Position numbers and translations under genes: made by a program | DNA from: an uncultured Ruminococcus sp. | GTDB taxonomy: Bacteria > Bacillota > Clostridia > Oscillospirales > Ruminococcaceae | Length of the DNA stretch: 64,000 bases | Direction of reading: 5' to 3' | Assembly: GCA_900538575.1 (NCBI GenBank) | Contig: UPZA01000005.1 | Coordinates: forward strand, 1 to 64,000 | In this document: piece by piece, positions 22,701 to 31,319 of the stretch | Position numbering within the stretch: position 1 is the first letter of the stretch | How the letters are laid out: each line of letters starts with the position of its first letter | The notes under the pieces: generated by a model | What the model saw: only the letters and a program-made list of their open reading frames with translations | Database searches by the model: none | Told to the model about the DNA's origin: nothing

Positions 22701-23288
22701 ATGAGTTTAGTACCTTATGTTGTAGAACAGACAAGCCGCGGAGAACGTTCATACGATATCTTTTCAAGATTGCTGAACGACAGGATCATTATGCTTTCAG
22801 AGGAGGTAAACGATACAACGGCAAGTCTTGTAGTAGCGCAGCTTTTGTATCTTGAGAGCCAGGATCCTGAAAAGGATATAAGCCTTTATATTAACAGTCC
22901 CGGCGGTTCGGTAAGCGCTGGATTTGCAATTTATGACACTATGAAATACATTAAATGCGATGTATCGACAATCTGTATCGGTCTTGCCGCTTCCATGGGA
23001 GCATTTTTGCTCTCATCAGGCGCAAAAGGAAAAAGACTTGCGCTGCCGAATGCAGAAATAATGATTCATCAGCCACTTATATCAGGCGGATTACAGGGCC
23101 AGGCAACTGATATAAAGATAAGAACTGATAATCTCTTGAAAACCAAGGAAAGATTGAACAGGATTTTAAGTGAGAATACCGGAAAAACCTATGATGAAAT
23201 ATGCCTTGATACGGAAAGAGATAATTTTATGACTGCTGATGAAGCGCAGGCTTACGGTCTTGTAGATAAAGTTATAAGTAAAAGATGA
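22701..23288 (+). CDS. clpP: ATP-dependent Clp protease proteolytic subunit
   Basis: A 195-residue serine protease that forms the tetradecameric chamber working with ClpX. The catalytic triad is visible: Ser in IGLAASMGAFLLSSG, His in IMIHQPL and Asp in CLDTERDNFM. It starts MSLVPYVVEQTSRGERSYDI, the usual mature N-terminus after a short or absent propeptide. A GC-rich hairpin (about 22625-22650) separates it from tig. It lies 17 bases before clpX. Confidence 0.98.
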   Translation: MSLVPYVVEQTSRGERSYDIFSRLLNDRIIMLSEEVNDTTASLVVAQLLYLESQDPEKDISLYINSPGGSVSAGFAIYDTMKYIKCDVSTICIGLAASMGAFLLSSGAKGKRLALPNAEIMIHQPLISGGLQGQATDIKIRTDNLLKTKERLNRILSENTGKTYDEICLDTERDNFMTADEAQAYGLVDKVISKR

Positions 23289-23305
23289 TTTTTTAGGAGG
23301 ACTTT

Positions 23306-24577
23306 ATGCCTGATAAACCAATTAAATTTTGTAATTTCTGCGGAAAGAGCGAGGATAAGGTTCAGAGTATTTTTACAGCGGGGACGTCAAATATATGCGA
23401 TGAATGCGTCGTTTACTGCTATGAGCTTTTGATGGGGCCTCTTGCTAAGGTTAAGCCAAGCAAAAAGTCAAATGACGGCAAGAAAAATCCGTCGGACGGT
23501 ATGGAGCTTAATCTTCTTACACCGGCTGAAATAAAGGCCGTATTAGACGAATATGTCGTAGGGCAGGACAAGGCCAAAATTACGCTTGCAGTTTCTGTTT
23601 ATAATCATTATAAGAGAATTTTAAGTCAGGAGGACGGGGAAGAGGTAGAAATTCAAAAGAGCAACGTACTTCTTTTAGGACCTACCGGTGTAGGAAAGAC
23701 TTTTCTTGCTTCTACTCTTGCTAAAATTCTTGATGTTCCGTTTGCTATTGCAGACGCTACAACAATCACTGAGGCCGGATATGTGGGAGACGACGTTGAA
23801 AATGTTCTTCTTCGTCTTATTCAGGCTGCTGATTTTAATATTGAAGCTGCTGAACGCGGTATAATCTATATTGATGAAATAGATAAAATAGCGAGAAAAT
23901 CTGAAAATACTTCTTTAACCCGTGATGTAAGCGGAGAAGGCGTGCAGCAGGCGCTTTTGAAAATAATTGAGGGTACTGTTTCTAACGTTCCGCCTCAGGG
24001 GGGCAGAAAGCATCCTAATCAGGAGTTTATACAGATTAATACTAAAAATATTCTCTTTATTTGCGGCGGAGCCTTTGACGGTCTTGAAAAATCTATTTTG
24101 AAGCGTGTAAATTCTTCAGCGATAGGATTCGGAGCCGAGGTGTCTTCTAAAAAGGAAATATCAAAAAACATTTTTCATAAGGTTATACCGCAGGATCTTG
24201 TTAAGTTCGGTATTGTGCCGGAACTTGTAGGACGTTTGCCGGTCATAACTGTTTTAGACGAACTGGATGAAGAAGCTCTTGTCAGAATATTGACCGAACC
24301 TAAGAACGCACTGTTAAGGCAATATAAAAAGCTGTTTGATTATGATGATATTGAGCTTATCGTTGAACCGGACGCCTTAAAGGAGATAGCAAAGAAGGCT
24401 ATTTCACAAAAAACAGGTGCAAGAGGCCTTCGAGCTATAATAGAGGGTGTGTTGATGCAGTCTATGTTTGAAGCTCCGTCAGATCCCGATATAACTACTG
24501 TTACGGTTACTTCTAAATCAATAACAGACGGCGAGAAGCCAATATTCGGTTCTAAAAAAAATAAGACGGTTTTATAA
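23306..24577 (+). CDS. clpX: ATP-dependent Clp protease ATP-binding subunit ClpX
   Basis: A 423-residue AAA+ unfoldase that feeds substrates to ClpP. The N-terminal zinc-binding domain has CNFCGK and CDECVVYC. Walker A is GPTGVGKT and Walker B is IIYIDEIDKIA. The ClpP-contacting loop reads IGFGAEV. Residue order and length are normal. TTAGGAGG precedes the ATG. It ends the tig-clpP-clpX cluster and is followed by a bidirectional terminator shared with glgA. Confidence 0.98.
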   Translation: MPDKPIKFCNFCGKSEDKVQSIFTAGTSNICDECVVYCYELLMGPLAKVKPSKKSNDGKKNPSDGMELNLLTPAEIKAVLDEYVVGQDKAKITLAVSVYNHYKRILSQEDGEEVEIQKSNVLLLGPTGVGKTFLASTLAKILDVPFAIADATTITEAGYVGDDVENVLLRLIQAADFNIEAAERGIIYIDEIDKIARKSENTSLTRDVSGEGVQQALLKIIEGTVSNVPPQGGRKHPNQEFIQINTKNILFICGGAFDGLEKSILKRVNSSAIGFGAEVSSKKEISKNIFHKVIPQDLVKFGIVPELVGRLPVITVLDELDEEALVRILTEPKNALLRQYKKLFDYDDIELIVEPDALKEIAKKAISQKTGARGLRAIIEGVLMQSMFEAPSDPDITTVTVTSKSITDGEKPIFGSKKNKTVL

Positions 24578-24580
24578 TAA

Positions 24581-24607
24581 AAAACGACGAGTTTAACTCG
24601 TCGTTTT
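24581..24607. terminator. Bidirectional terminator between clpX and glgA
   Basis: AAAACGACGAGTT (24581-24593) and its exact reverse complement (24595-24607) flank one base, giving A- and T-runs on either side for the two convergent genes. Confidence 0.88.
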
Positions 24608-24613
24608 TTGTTA

Positions 24614-26062
24614 TTAATTAGACAGCCAATTATACATACCCGCATATTGATCTGCGGAAAAATTCCAAGAAAAATCAGATTTCATTGCTCGTATAATAAT
24701 TTCCTGCCATTTTTCATTTTGAGTAAAGTAAATTGTTTTTGCATAGTTTATAACATTGAGCATATCGTATGAATCATAATTTCCGAATGAGAAACCATTT
24801 CCGCTGTTTTCATATTCGTTATAAGGCGATACGGTATCCTTTAATCCGCCGGTTTCCCTTACAATAGGAATTGTACCGTAACGTAGAGCAATAAGCTGCG
24901 TCAGACCGCAGGGCTCGAATCTGGACGGAACAAGCATAGCGTCTGCGGCAGCATAAAGCTTGTGTGCGCGCTGCTCAGAAAAGAAGATATTTGCAGAAAC
25001 TCTGTCAGGATACTTCCACTGAAAGTGCTTAAAAAGGTTTTCATATCTTGGCTCGCCTGTTCCGATAACAACCAACTGCGTGTTTTCATCAAGAATCTGT
25101 TCGATTACTCGATTTACAAGATCAAGACCTTTTTGATCGGTAAGCCTCGATATAATTCCTATCATAAATTTGTTTGAATCCTGTGGCAGACCTAATTCTT
25201 CCTGAAGTTTGAGCTTATTTTCAGTCTTTTTATCCTTGACGTCATCTGAATTATACGAAACGTATATGTCGTTATCATTTTCCGGATTATATATATTATA
25301 ATCAATTCCGTTTAAAATACCTCTTAGTTGAAGATGTCGTGCACGAAGCAGCCCGTCTAAGCCTTCTCCAAAATATGGAGTCTGAATTTCCCTAGCATAT
25401 GTGTCGCTTACAGTGGTTATATAATCGGCATATACAAGCCCGCCCTTAAGCATATTAGCGTCCTTTTTATATTCAAGTTTATCGGGCGTAAAGACGCTGT
25501 TGGGAAGATTAGTAAACTTTTTAAAGGTTTTAATATCCCATATACCCTGAAACTTTAAATTATGAATTGTCATAATAGTTTTTGTTCCCCAATAAAACGG
25601 GTTATCCTTGTAAAGAGTTTTCAAAAAAACTGGTATCATGCCTGTCTGCCAATCGTGACAGTGAATAATATCAGGCTTGAAATCAATTACCGGCATTATG
25701 GCTAATACGGCTTTTGAGAAAAAGATAAATCTTTCAATATCATAAAGCGTGGATAAATAAGGCTTGTCAGTTTTGAAATAATCCTCATTATCAACGAAAT
25801 AGTATGTAATACCTTCGTATTCATACTTCATAATGCCAACGTGAGGAGCAAAATTAAGCTGTCCCATATCCATATAAAAATGGTGAACATATTGGAATTT
25901 ACTGCGGTATTCCCACGGAATACAGGTATAGCTGGGCAAAATTACTCTGACGTCAAATTCCTCCTTATTAAGCGCTTTGGGGAGAGCGCCTACGACATCG
26001 GCGAGCCCGCCTGTTTTCATAAAAGGAACACATTCTGAAGCGGCAAATAAAATTTTTTTCAT
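24614..26062 (-). CDS. glgA: Glycogen (starch) synthase
   Basis: A 482-residue GT5 glycosyltransferase that extends alpha-1,4-glucan from ADP-glucose. It starts MKKILFAASECVPFMKTGGL, where the KTGGL loop binds ADP-glucose. The catalytic C-terminal region has RFEPCGLTQLIALRYGTIPIVRETGGL. Both Rossmann domains are complete. AGGATAATT precedes the ATG and a consensus promoter lies upstream. No other glycogen gene (glgB, C, D, P) is in the window, so it is a detached member of the pathway. Confidence 0.96.
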   Translation of the reverse strand: MKKILFAASECVPFMKTGGLADVVGALPKALNKEEFDVRVILPSYTCIPWEYRSKFQYVHHFYMDMGQLNFAPHVGIMKYEYEGITYYFVDNEDYFKTDKPYLSTLYDIERFIFFSKAVLAIMPVIDFKPDIIHCHDWQTGMIPVFLKTLYKDNPFYWGTKTIMTIHNLKFQGIWDIKTFKKFTNLPNSVFTPDKLEYKKDANMLKGGLVYADYITTVSDTYAREIQTPYFGEGLDGLLRARHLQLRGILNGIDYNIYNPENDNDIYVSYNSDDVKDKKTENKLKLQEELGLPQDSNKFMIGIISRLTDQKGLDLVNRVIEQILDENTQLVVIGTGEPRYENLFKHFQWKYPDRVSANIFFSEQRAHKLYAAADAMLVPSRFEPCGLTQLIALRYGTIPIVRETGGLKDTVSPYNEYENSGNGFSFGNYDSYDMLNVINYAKTIYFTQNEKWQEIIIRAMKSDFSWNFSADQYAGMYNWLSN

Positions 26063-26100
26063 AGGAATTATCCTCCTTAAATCACAATAGCTATATACTT

Positions 26101-26129
26101 ATTATAATCGCAAATTATTTAACAGTCAA
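26101..26129 (-). promoter_or_regulatory. Promoter of glgA
   Basis: On the minus strand TTGACT (26124-26129) and TATAAT (26101-26106) are 17 bases apart, 39 bases before the ATG. Confidence 0.75.
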
Positions 26130-26182
26130 TAGATTATCAAAAAATAAAAGGTAAAATTATGGAATTTTGTGCAAAATCAACT

Positions 26183-26218
26183 AAAATCCCCTTTGAGTTT
26201 TTCTCAGAGGGGATTTTT
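26183..26218 (-). terminator. Terminator of the DUF2079 gene
   Basis: AAAATCCCC and GGGGATTTT, with an inner partial stem and T-rich loop, lie just past the stop codon on the minus strand. Confidence 0.75.
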
Positions 26219-26219
26219 T

Positions 26220-28088
26220 CTATTCTACTGTAGTATTTCTGAAAATCGCTATATATCCAGGTTTATTTTCAACGGTTTCGTAAATTGGATTATTTAGATA
26301 ATCATCAACTGAAAAATCATCCGACGATATTCTTAAATCCAAGACGATATATTCAACTTCGTCTCTATGATTTGTTGATTCAAACTCGTAAACCTCGCGG
26401 TGGTCATAAAGCGAGGCCACTAAAAATGTTGTCGCCGCTACCGACGAATCATCGGGAACAAGCTCAAGCGCGTCGTCAATTATATCAATTGCACCGTTGT
26501 TTTTGTCAGTTTTGTAGCTTTCGTAACCGCTTGTTCTATAATATGTATTGCACATAAACATAAATATCGAAGAGGTTGCTGCAACGGCAAGAACCTTACA
26601 TCTGAAACCGGGTTTCATATCCTGATAATTCAGTATCATGAGATAGAATAGAAACGCTGCGCTTCCGTAAGTATACTGGAAATTAATATTATGCTGATAT
26701 GTATAATCCGACATGAGATTAAGGAGAATAAACGGTATAAGTAATATAATCCTCGACGGCTTTTTTATCATAAGCGGCATAAATGCTAATGGAACAAGCA
26801 TCTGAAGAATGAACTTTATTTTTTCTTCATCAAACGCTTCATGGACAGTGTAAATAGGATTAAGTATAACTGCCTTAATGACGGTGAATAAACTTCCGCT
26901 GCCGTCATAAATGAAATTATCGTATCTGTATGACATAGTACCCAACCCGTATTTTGACATAAAATATGAAACTGTTATGAAGTATATAATTGATAAAACA
27001 AATACCAAGGCGCCTTTTGATATATTTCGTCTTGATACTATAAAATACAGTCCCAGAACAGCCGCATAAACCGGAGCGTCTTCTTTGACGGCCAGAAGGA
27101 GCAACGTGAAGATTACGGAAGGTATCCATTTGTTTTTTTCAAGCGCAAATGCAAGCCAGAGAATGAGAGGAGTTAAAAATTTATTTTCGTGCAGAAAGAA
27201 AAAGCAGCCGTTTGCCATTGAAGGAAGAAGTACATAGCATAGTGAAAATAAGATAACGGCGGCGTTAGATAGCTTATGTCTTTTGCAGATCAGGTATAGG
27301 GGTATAAGACCGCTTGCTATTATTGCAGCTTGTCCCATAAGCAGAGTGACCGGTGACGGAAAAATAAAGAAAAATGGGAGCAGCAAATAATATATAGGAG
27401 AAAAATGAACGGCAAAATGACTTAAAAGTCCGTCGCGTTCGCATGTGGTGAGCGGCTGAAGTGTTTCTTTCATGTAATTAAACATTTGCGAAAATATGCC
27501 GAAATCATAGCATGGAGCCCAGTGCTGCAAATATTTGAAAGATGTCAGCAGACCGGTAAATAATGTAAATAAAATTCCGAGAATAGCAATTATAGCAATA
27601 GTAGGTAATTTCTTTAATTTAAATCGTAACCAGTCTCCGACGCAGTAAACAGTAACCGCCCCCATTATTATACAGGCGCCAATTGAAAAATAGAATTTGT
27701 TGTCTTGTATAATAGCGGCAGATCCGTATATCATGGTTGACGCCATTAAAAGAATTTTATCAAGCTTATGTTTATTAATAAACGTCAATATTATGAAAAC
27801 GGCAACTATAACCAAAATATAAACTAACATTTTAATATTATTGAAAAATTCAAATGTATTGAATTTATATTCTGAAGTTATTAATTCAAATCCGGCGACA
27901 ATAATCCATGCGGTGAGTAAGCGTAAAATGGTATTTTCATAACCTAATTTATAGAATTTATCTTTTATAGTAAACCAAAAGCGCTGACGGGGTGAATTAG
28001 CTTCCGTTTGATCGCTTATTTCAGATGCAATATTATTATTTTCAGATACGGAGATATCATCTGAAATATTATTAGCATTGTTTTCCAT
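26220..28088 (-). CDS. DUF2079 polytopic membrane protein
   Basis: A 622-residue membrane protein with a polar, Asn/Glu-rich N-terminus (about 1-40), then roughly a dozen hydrophobic segments to residue 500, and an extracytoplasmic C-terminal domain. The segment AIGACIIMGAVTVYC and the loop QHWAPCYDFGIFSQMFNYMK are features I associate with DUF2079, a family related in topology to GT-C glycosyltransferases. Its acceptor and donor are unknown. The gene is single, with its own promoter back-to-back with that of the SPFH gene. Confidence 0.82.
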   Translation of the reverse strand: MENNANNISDDISVSENNNIASEISDQTEANSPRQRFWFTIKDKFYKLGYENTILRLLTAWIIVAGFELITSEYKFNTFEFFNNIKMLVYILVIVAVFIILTFINKHKLDKILLMASTMIYGSAAIIQDNKFYFSIGACIIMGAVTVYCVGDWLRFKLKKLPTIAIIAILGILFTLFTGLLTSFKYLQHWAPCYDFGIFSQMFNYMKETLQPLTTCERDGLLSHFAVHFSPIYYLLLPFFFIFPSPVTLLMGQAAIIASGLIPLYLICKRHKLSNAAVILFSLCYVLLPSMANGCFFFLHENKFLTPLILWLAFALEKNKWIPSVIFTLLLLAVKEDAPVYAAVLGLYFIVSRRNISKGALVFVLSIIYFITVSYFMSKYGLGTMSYRYDNFIYDGSGSLFTVIKAVILNPIYTVHEAFDEEKIKFILQMLVPLAFMPLMIKKPSRIILLIPFILLNLMSDYTYQHNINFQYTYGSAAFLFYLMILNYQDMKPGFRCKVLAVAATSSIFMFMCNTYYRTSGYESYKTDKNNGAIDIIDDALELVPDDSSVAATTFLVASLYDHREVYEFESTNHRDEVEYIVLDLRISSDDFSVDDYLNNPIYETVENKPGYIAIFRNTTVE

Positions 28089-28134
28089 TGGATATTCCTT
28101 TCAAGAAGTTATTTTTATTGACTCTATTTTTATT

Positions 28135-28164
28135 ATTGTAGCATAGTTATATAAAAAATGTCAA
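28135..28164 (-). promoter_or_regulatory. Promoter of the DUF2079 gene
   Basis: On the minus strand TTGACA (28159-28164), 18 bases and TACAAT (28135-28140). Its -35 is only five bases from that of the divergent promoter at 28170. Confidence 0.65.
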
Positions 28165-28169
28165 GAGTT

Positions 28170-28198
28170 TTGACAACTTATAAATTATGTGTTATAAT
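28170..28198 (+). promoter_or_regulatory. Promoter of the SPFH/prohibitin-like gene
   Basis: TTGACA (28170-28175), 17 bases and TATAAT (28193-28198) form a perfect sigma-A promoter. Confidence 0.85.
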
Positions 28199-28255
28199 CA
28201 TTCCTAAGCTGAAAAAAAGCGTTCAGCTTAAATTTTATGAAACGGAGATTATAAT

Positions 28256-29125
28256 ATGGCAGGCAATACATATGTTAATATTACGCCGGAGGGCAAAACG
28301 GTCAAAAAAATAGTTATAACTGTGGTAATTGTTTTAGCGGTTATTATTCTTGGCTTTAGCAGTTTTGCTATAGTATCGCCCGGACATACGGGAGTTGTGG
28401 TTACCTTAGGTAAGGTATCGGATAAGGTTCTCGAAGAAGGAATACATTTTAAGCTTCCTTTTGTTTCGAGCGTTGAACAGATAGATAACAGAGTCTTGAA
28501 AACAGAGGTAGAATCAAATGCTGCGTCCAAGGATCTTCAGACTATTTCATCAAAGGTCTCAATTAACTATCGTGTCAATAAAGCCTCCTCGGCCGAAATA
28601 TATAAAAACGTCGGTTCAGACTTTACAAATGTAATTGTTAATCCGGCTATTCAGGAATGTGTCAAATCAATAGCGGCGAAATATACTGCTGAGCAGCTAA
28701 TTACAAACCGTGCGGTTGTGTCAACCGAAATGGAAGAATCTATTTCCCAGAAAATAAATCCTTACGGATTATCAATCGAAGTTTTCAATATTGTGAATTT
28801 TGATTTTTCTGAGGAATTCAACAAAGCGATAGAGGCAAAGCAAACCGCTCAGCAGGCTGCACTTAAAGCAGAACAGGATCTTGCAAGAATTAAGGTAGAA
28901 GCTGAGCAGACGGTTGAAAAAGCAAAAGCTGAAGCGGAAGCGTATAAGCTTAAAAATGAACAGATAACTGATAAGGTTATCATGATGGAATTTATTGATA
29001 AATGGGACGGAGAACTTCCTAAGGTCGCTTCTGATGCCGGAGCGTTATTTGATGTCGGATCATTTTTAGGAACGACAGACGTAACGAATGCGGAAACCGC
29101 AGGCCCTGCTGAAGATTCAGAATAA
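28256..29125 (+). CDS. SPFH/band 7 (prohibitin-like) membrane protein
   Basis: A 289-residue protein anchored by one N-terminal membrane segment (about 18-42, IVITVVIVLAVIILGFSSF). The SPFH domain follows with VSPGHTGVVVTLGKVSDKVLEEGIHFKLPF, typical of prohibitins, and a long Ala/Glu-rich helix (about 200-245, AQQAALKAEQDLARIKVEAE) used for oligomer formation. Bacterial members organise membrane microdomains or guard membrane proteases. No NfeD partner or FtsH gene is adjacent. The gene is monocistronic with a strong promoter and terminator. Confidence 0.93.
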   Translation: MAGNTYVNITPEGKTVKKIVITVVIVLAVIILGFSSFAIVSPGHTGVVVTLGKVSDKVLEEGIHFKLPFVSSVEQIDNRVLKTEVESNAASKDLQTISSKVSINYRVNKASSAEIYKNVGSDFTNVIVNPAIQECVKSIAAKYTAEQLITNRAVVSTEMEESISQKINPYGLSIEVFNIVNFDFSEEFNKAIEAKQTAQQAALKAEQDLARIKVEAEQTVEKAKAEAEAYKLKNEQITDKVIMMEFIDKWDGELPKVASDAGALFDVGSFLGTTDVTNAETAGPAEDSE

Positions 29126-29126
29126 T

Positions 29127-29157
29127 AAAAGGCGCTTCATTTAAGAAGCGCTTTTTT
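29127..29157. terminator. Terminator after the SPFH gene, shared with the convergent gene
   Basis: GCGCTTC-ATTTAA-GAAGCGC followed by TTTTTT, with AAAA on the other side. It also ends the minus-strand gene that stops at 29156. Confidence 0.85.
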
Positions 29158-29845
29158 ACGGTTCTATTATTATTTTTCCCGCATCCGCGTCTACTACAGC
29201 AAGTTTTCCGGAAAAATTGCGTATATCTTCATTAATATCCGTAATTCCGGGAATATTCATTGCCCTGGCAAGTATGGCGGAATGTGAATGCCGATTTCCA
29301 TGATACGAAACTGCCGCTGAAATAATATCGCTGTCAAGTTCAATAATTTCGCTTGGTGTAAGTATGTACTTATACAATACGATGTTTTTTCTCTTGAAGA
29401 AATTTACATCGGGCAGATTTAATAATATTCTTATTACTCTGCCGGATAAATCTATTATATCTGCCGTGCGGGCCTGCATATATTCATCATTTGTTGATCT
29501 GAGAAGTGAAATATGCTTAGAGGCGACGATTGACACCGCATACTGTGCTGAAACTGCATGGTTTACAATCAGATTCCTGATGGCCTGAGTGAAGCTCTGA
29601 TCGTGAATCATCATCTGCTGAATAACAAATATCTTAGCGTTTGCTTCGCTTACTTTATTAAGAGCTCTTTCATAAATGGATTGAAGCTGATTCATTGCGT
29701 CAGCTCTTGCCTTCTGAAATCTTTCAAGCTCCTGATCAATGTTATGAACTTTAGTTTTAGGTATATTGTAATGATTGCCGTCAATAAAGACAAGACGTCC
29801 GGAGCCTTTACCGTGGCTGACGCTTTTTCCTTCCACTATATGCAT
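29156..29845 (-). CDS. Stand-alone Enzyme I N-terminal (EIN-like) protein without PEP-binding domain
   Basis: About 229 residues matching only the N-terminal 240 of the roughly 575 residues of PTS Enzyme I. It starts MHIVEGKSVSHGKGSGRLVF, contains the helical HPr-binding insert (ELERFQKARADAMNQL, DDEYMQ-like NDEYMQARTADIIDL), then TPSEIIELDS and the swivel domain with GNRHSHSAILARAMNIPGI. The phospho-accepting histidine falls at His188, matching His189 of E. coli EI. The PEP-binding barrel is absent and a terminator follows at once, so the gene ends here by design. The start is uncertain: ATG 29845 fits the EI start, with an imperfect AAAGG 13 bases upstream, and an in-frame TTG lies at 29869. 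Confidence 0.8.
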   Translation of the reverse strand: MHIVEGKSVSHGKGSGRLVFIDGNHYNIPKTKVHNIDQELERFQKARADAMNQLQSIYERALNKVSEANAKIFVIQQMMIHDQSFTQAIRNLIVNHAVSAQYAVSIVASKHISLLRSTNDEYMQARTADIIDLSGRVIRILLNLPDVNFFKRKNIVLYKYILTPSEIIELDSDIISAAVSYHGNRHSHSAILARAMNIPGITDINEDIRNFSGKLAVVDADAGKIIIEP

Positions 29846-29895
29846 AAAAATTACCATGCCTTTGAACAATATTGGATAGGTATGCTTGCGATACC

Positions 29896-29924
29896 ATTAT
29901 AATACAGTTTAACTGTTTTGTCAA
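29896..29924 (-). promoter_or_regulatory. Promoter of the EIN-like gene, with palindromic spacer
   Basis: On the minus strand TTGACA (29919-29924) and TATAAT (29896-29901) are 17 bases apart. The spacer contains the palindrome ACAGTT-T-AACTGT (29903-29915), a plausible operator. Confidence 0.75.
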
Positions 29925-29964
29925 CATTTTTTTATGACTGTTGGTCAATTGTTAAATTTGACTA

Positions 29965-29993
29965 TTGACAATATTTCACATGGGGGGTATAAT
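29965..29993 (+). promoter_or_regulatory. Promoter of the ATP synthase operon
   Basis: TTGACA (29965-29970), 17 bases including a GGGGGG run, and TATAAT (29988-29993). It is the only consensus promoter before atpI, about 115 bases upstream. Confidence 0.8.
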
Positions 29994-30107
29994 ATACTTC
30001 GTACAATAACTTCGCTTAAAAAAGGCTGATAATGGAAAAGATAAACAATGATTTTTTGTCAACAATAATTTTATACGATTAAAATAAACAGTTTCAGGAG
30101 GAAAAAA

Positions 30108-30494
30108 TTGGAAAGGGAGCAATTTATCCGGGATTTAAAGCATATCCTAATAAAATCTGCATTTCTGGATATTTCCGCATATCTGATTTCTGTTTTTTTT
30201 ATAGGATTTACTTTCTCAATGGCAGCCGGACTTTTTCTCGGAACAGCCGGAATGACTGTAAATCTTATCCTGCTTAACAGGTCTATCAGAAACATAGTAA
30301 AAAGCGGAGGACGCAAAGCACAGTCAAGAATGTTTGAAGGGTATCTGATCCGGCTCTTAGTTGTCGGGGCAGTTATCGCGGCCGCTGTGCATATACCGTT
30401 TGTTAATACGGCCGGTGCGGTTATTCCGTTTTTTTACCCTCAGCTTGTTTTTGCGGGGAATGTATTATTGAGGAAAGGGGAAAAGACTGAATGA
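30108..30494 (+). CDS. atpI: ATP synthase subunit I, TTG start
   Basis: A 128-residue membrane protein with four hydrophobic segments, typical of AtpI, which helps assemble the c ring and perhaps supplies Mg2+. The weakly conserved family pattern is seen in GLFLGTAGMTVNLILLNRSI and the C-terminal FFYPQLVFAGNVLL. The start is TTG at 30108 with CAGGAGG upstream and no in-frame ATG before residue 39. The gene overlaps atpB by 4 bases (ATGA) and opens the operon. Confidence 0.85.
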   Translation: MEREQFIRDLKHILIKSAFLDISAYLISVFFIGFTFSMAAGLFLGTAGMTVNLILLNRSIRNIVKSGGRKAQSRMFEGYLIRLLVVGAVIAAAVHIPFVNTAGAVIPFFYPQLVFAGNVLLRKGEKTE

Positions 30495-31222
30495 AGGTGT
30501 CTGATTTTTTTCAGGGTTCAAAGGGAATTGAAATAGGCGGGCCTAAAATTGCTTTTTCTTTTGACGTTTTCGGCGTACGCATAAACATAACTGAAACTAT
30601 TATAATTAGCTGGGCAATTTTAATCGGTTTGACGCTTCTTGTATTGTTTTTAACTCATAATATGAAAAAAAAACCTGAAAAGAAACGGCAGGTCATAGCT
30701 GAATTCCTGGTTGAAACAGTAGATAACCTGGTAAAGAATACAATGGGTGAAAAATTCAAGGCTTTTGCGCCTTATATTGCCGCGTTGTTTGCATCGTCTA
30801 TATTCGGAAGTCTTGTAAGCTTGACCGGACTAAGGTCTGTAACAGCCGATTACAGTACGACGCTTACGTGGGCCTTGATGAGCTTTGTTATGATACAGGC
30901 TGCAAAAATAAAGTCTAACGGTATCGGCGGCTATTTGAAATCGTTTATTAACCCGCTTAATATTATAAGCGAAGTTTCAACTCCGGTTTCCATGTCGTTC
31001 CGACATTTCGGAAATATTGCCGGCGGTATGATAATTTCAAGTCTTATTTATTTTGCTCTTACCGGACTTTCAACGGCGATCGGACTTGCTGTTCCGATTT
31101 TTACAGTCGGTATTCCTGCGGTATTATCGCTGTATTTTGATTTGTTTTCCGGTTTTATGCAGGCGTTTATATTTATAATGCTGACGATGTGCTTTATAGA
31201 AAGCGCAAGCTCTGAGCAGTAG
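30491..31222 (+). CDS. atpB: ATP synthase F0 subunit a
   Basis: A 243-residue membrane subunit forming the ion half-channels beside the c ring. The essential arginine lies in the helix VSMSFRHFGNIAGGMIISSL. A second conserved region is the C-terminal helix FDLFSGFMQAFIFIMLTMCFI. Length is normal. The start overlaps the end of atpI. With the c subunit described below it should conduct Na+ rather than H+, but the a subunit alone does not prove this. Confidence 0.95.
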   Translation: MKVSDFFQGSKGIEIGGPKIAFSFDVFGVRINITETIIISWAILIGLTLLVLFLTHNMKKKPEKKRQVIAEFLVETVDNLVKNTMGEKFKAFAPYIAALFASSIFGSLVSLTGLRSVTADYSTTLTWALMSFVMIQAAKIKSNGIGGYLKSFINPLNIISEVSTPVSMSFRHFGNIAGGMIISSLIYFALTGLSTAIGLAVPIFTVGIPAVLSLYFDLFSGFMQAFIFIMLTMCFIESASSEQ

Positions 31223-31319
31223 AGTTTTTAAATTTGCAAAAATGCCGTTAAACGGCAGTTTTAAACCTCGCTCCGTGAGGCAATTAAAATATTTTATACG
31301 GAGAGAAATGGAGTTTGTT

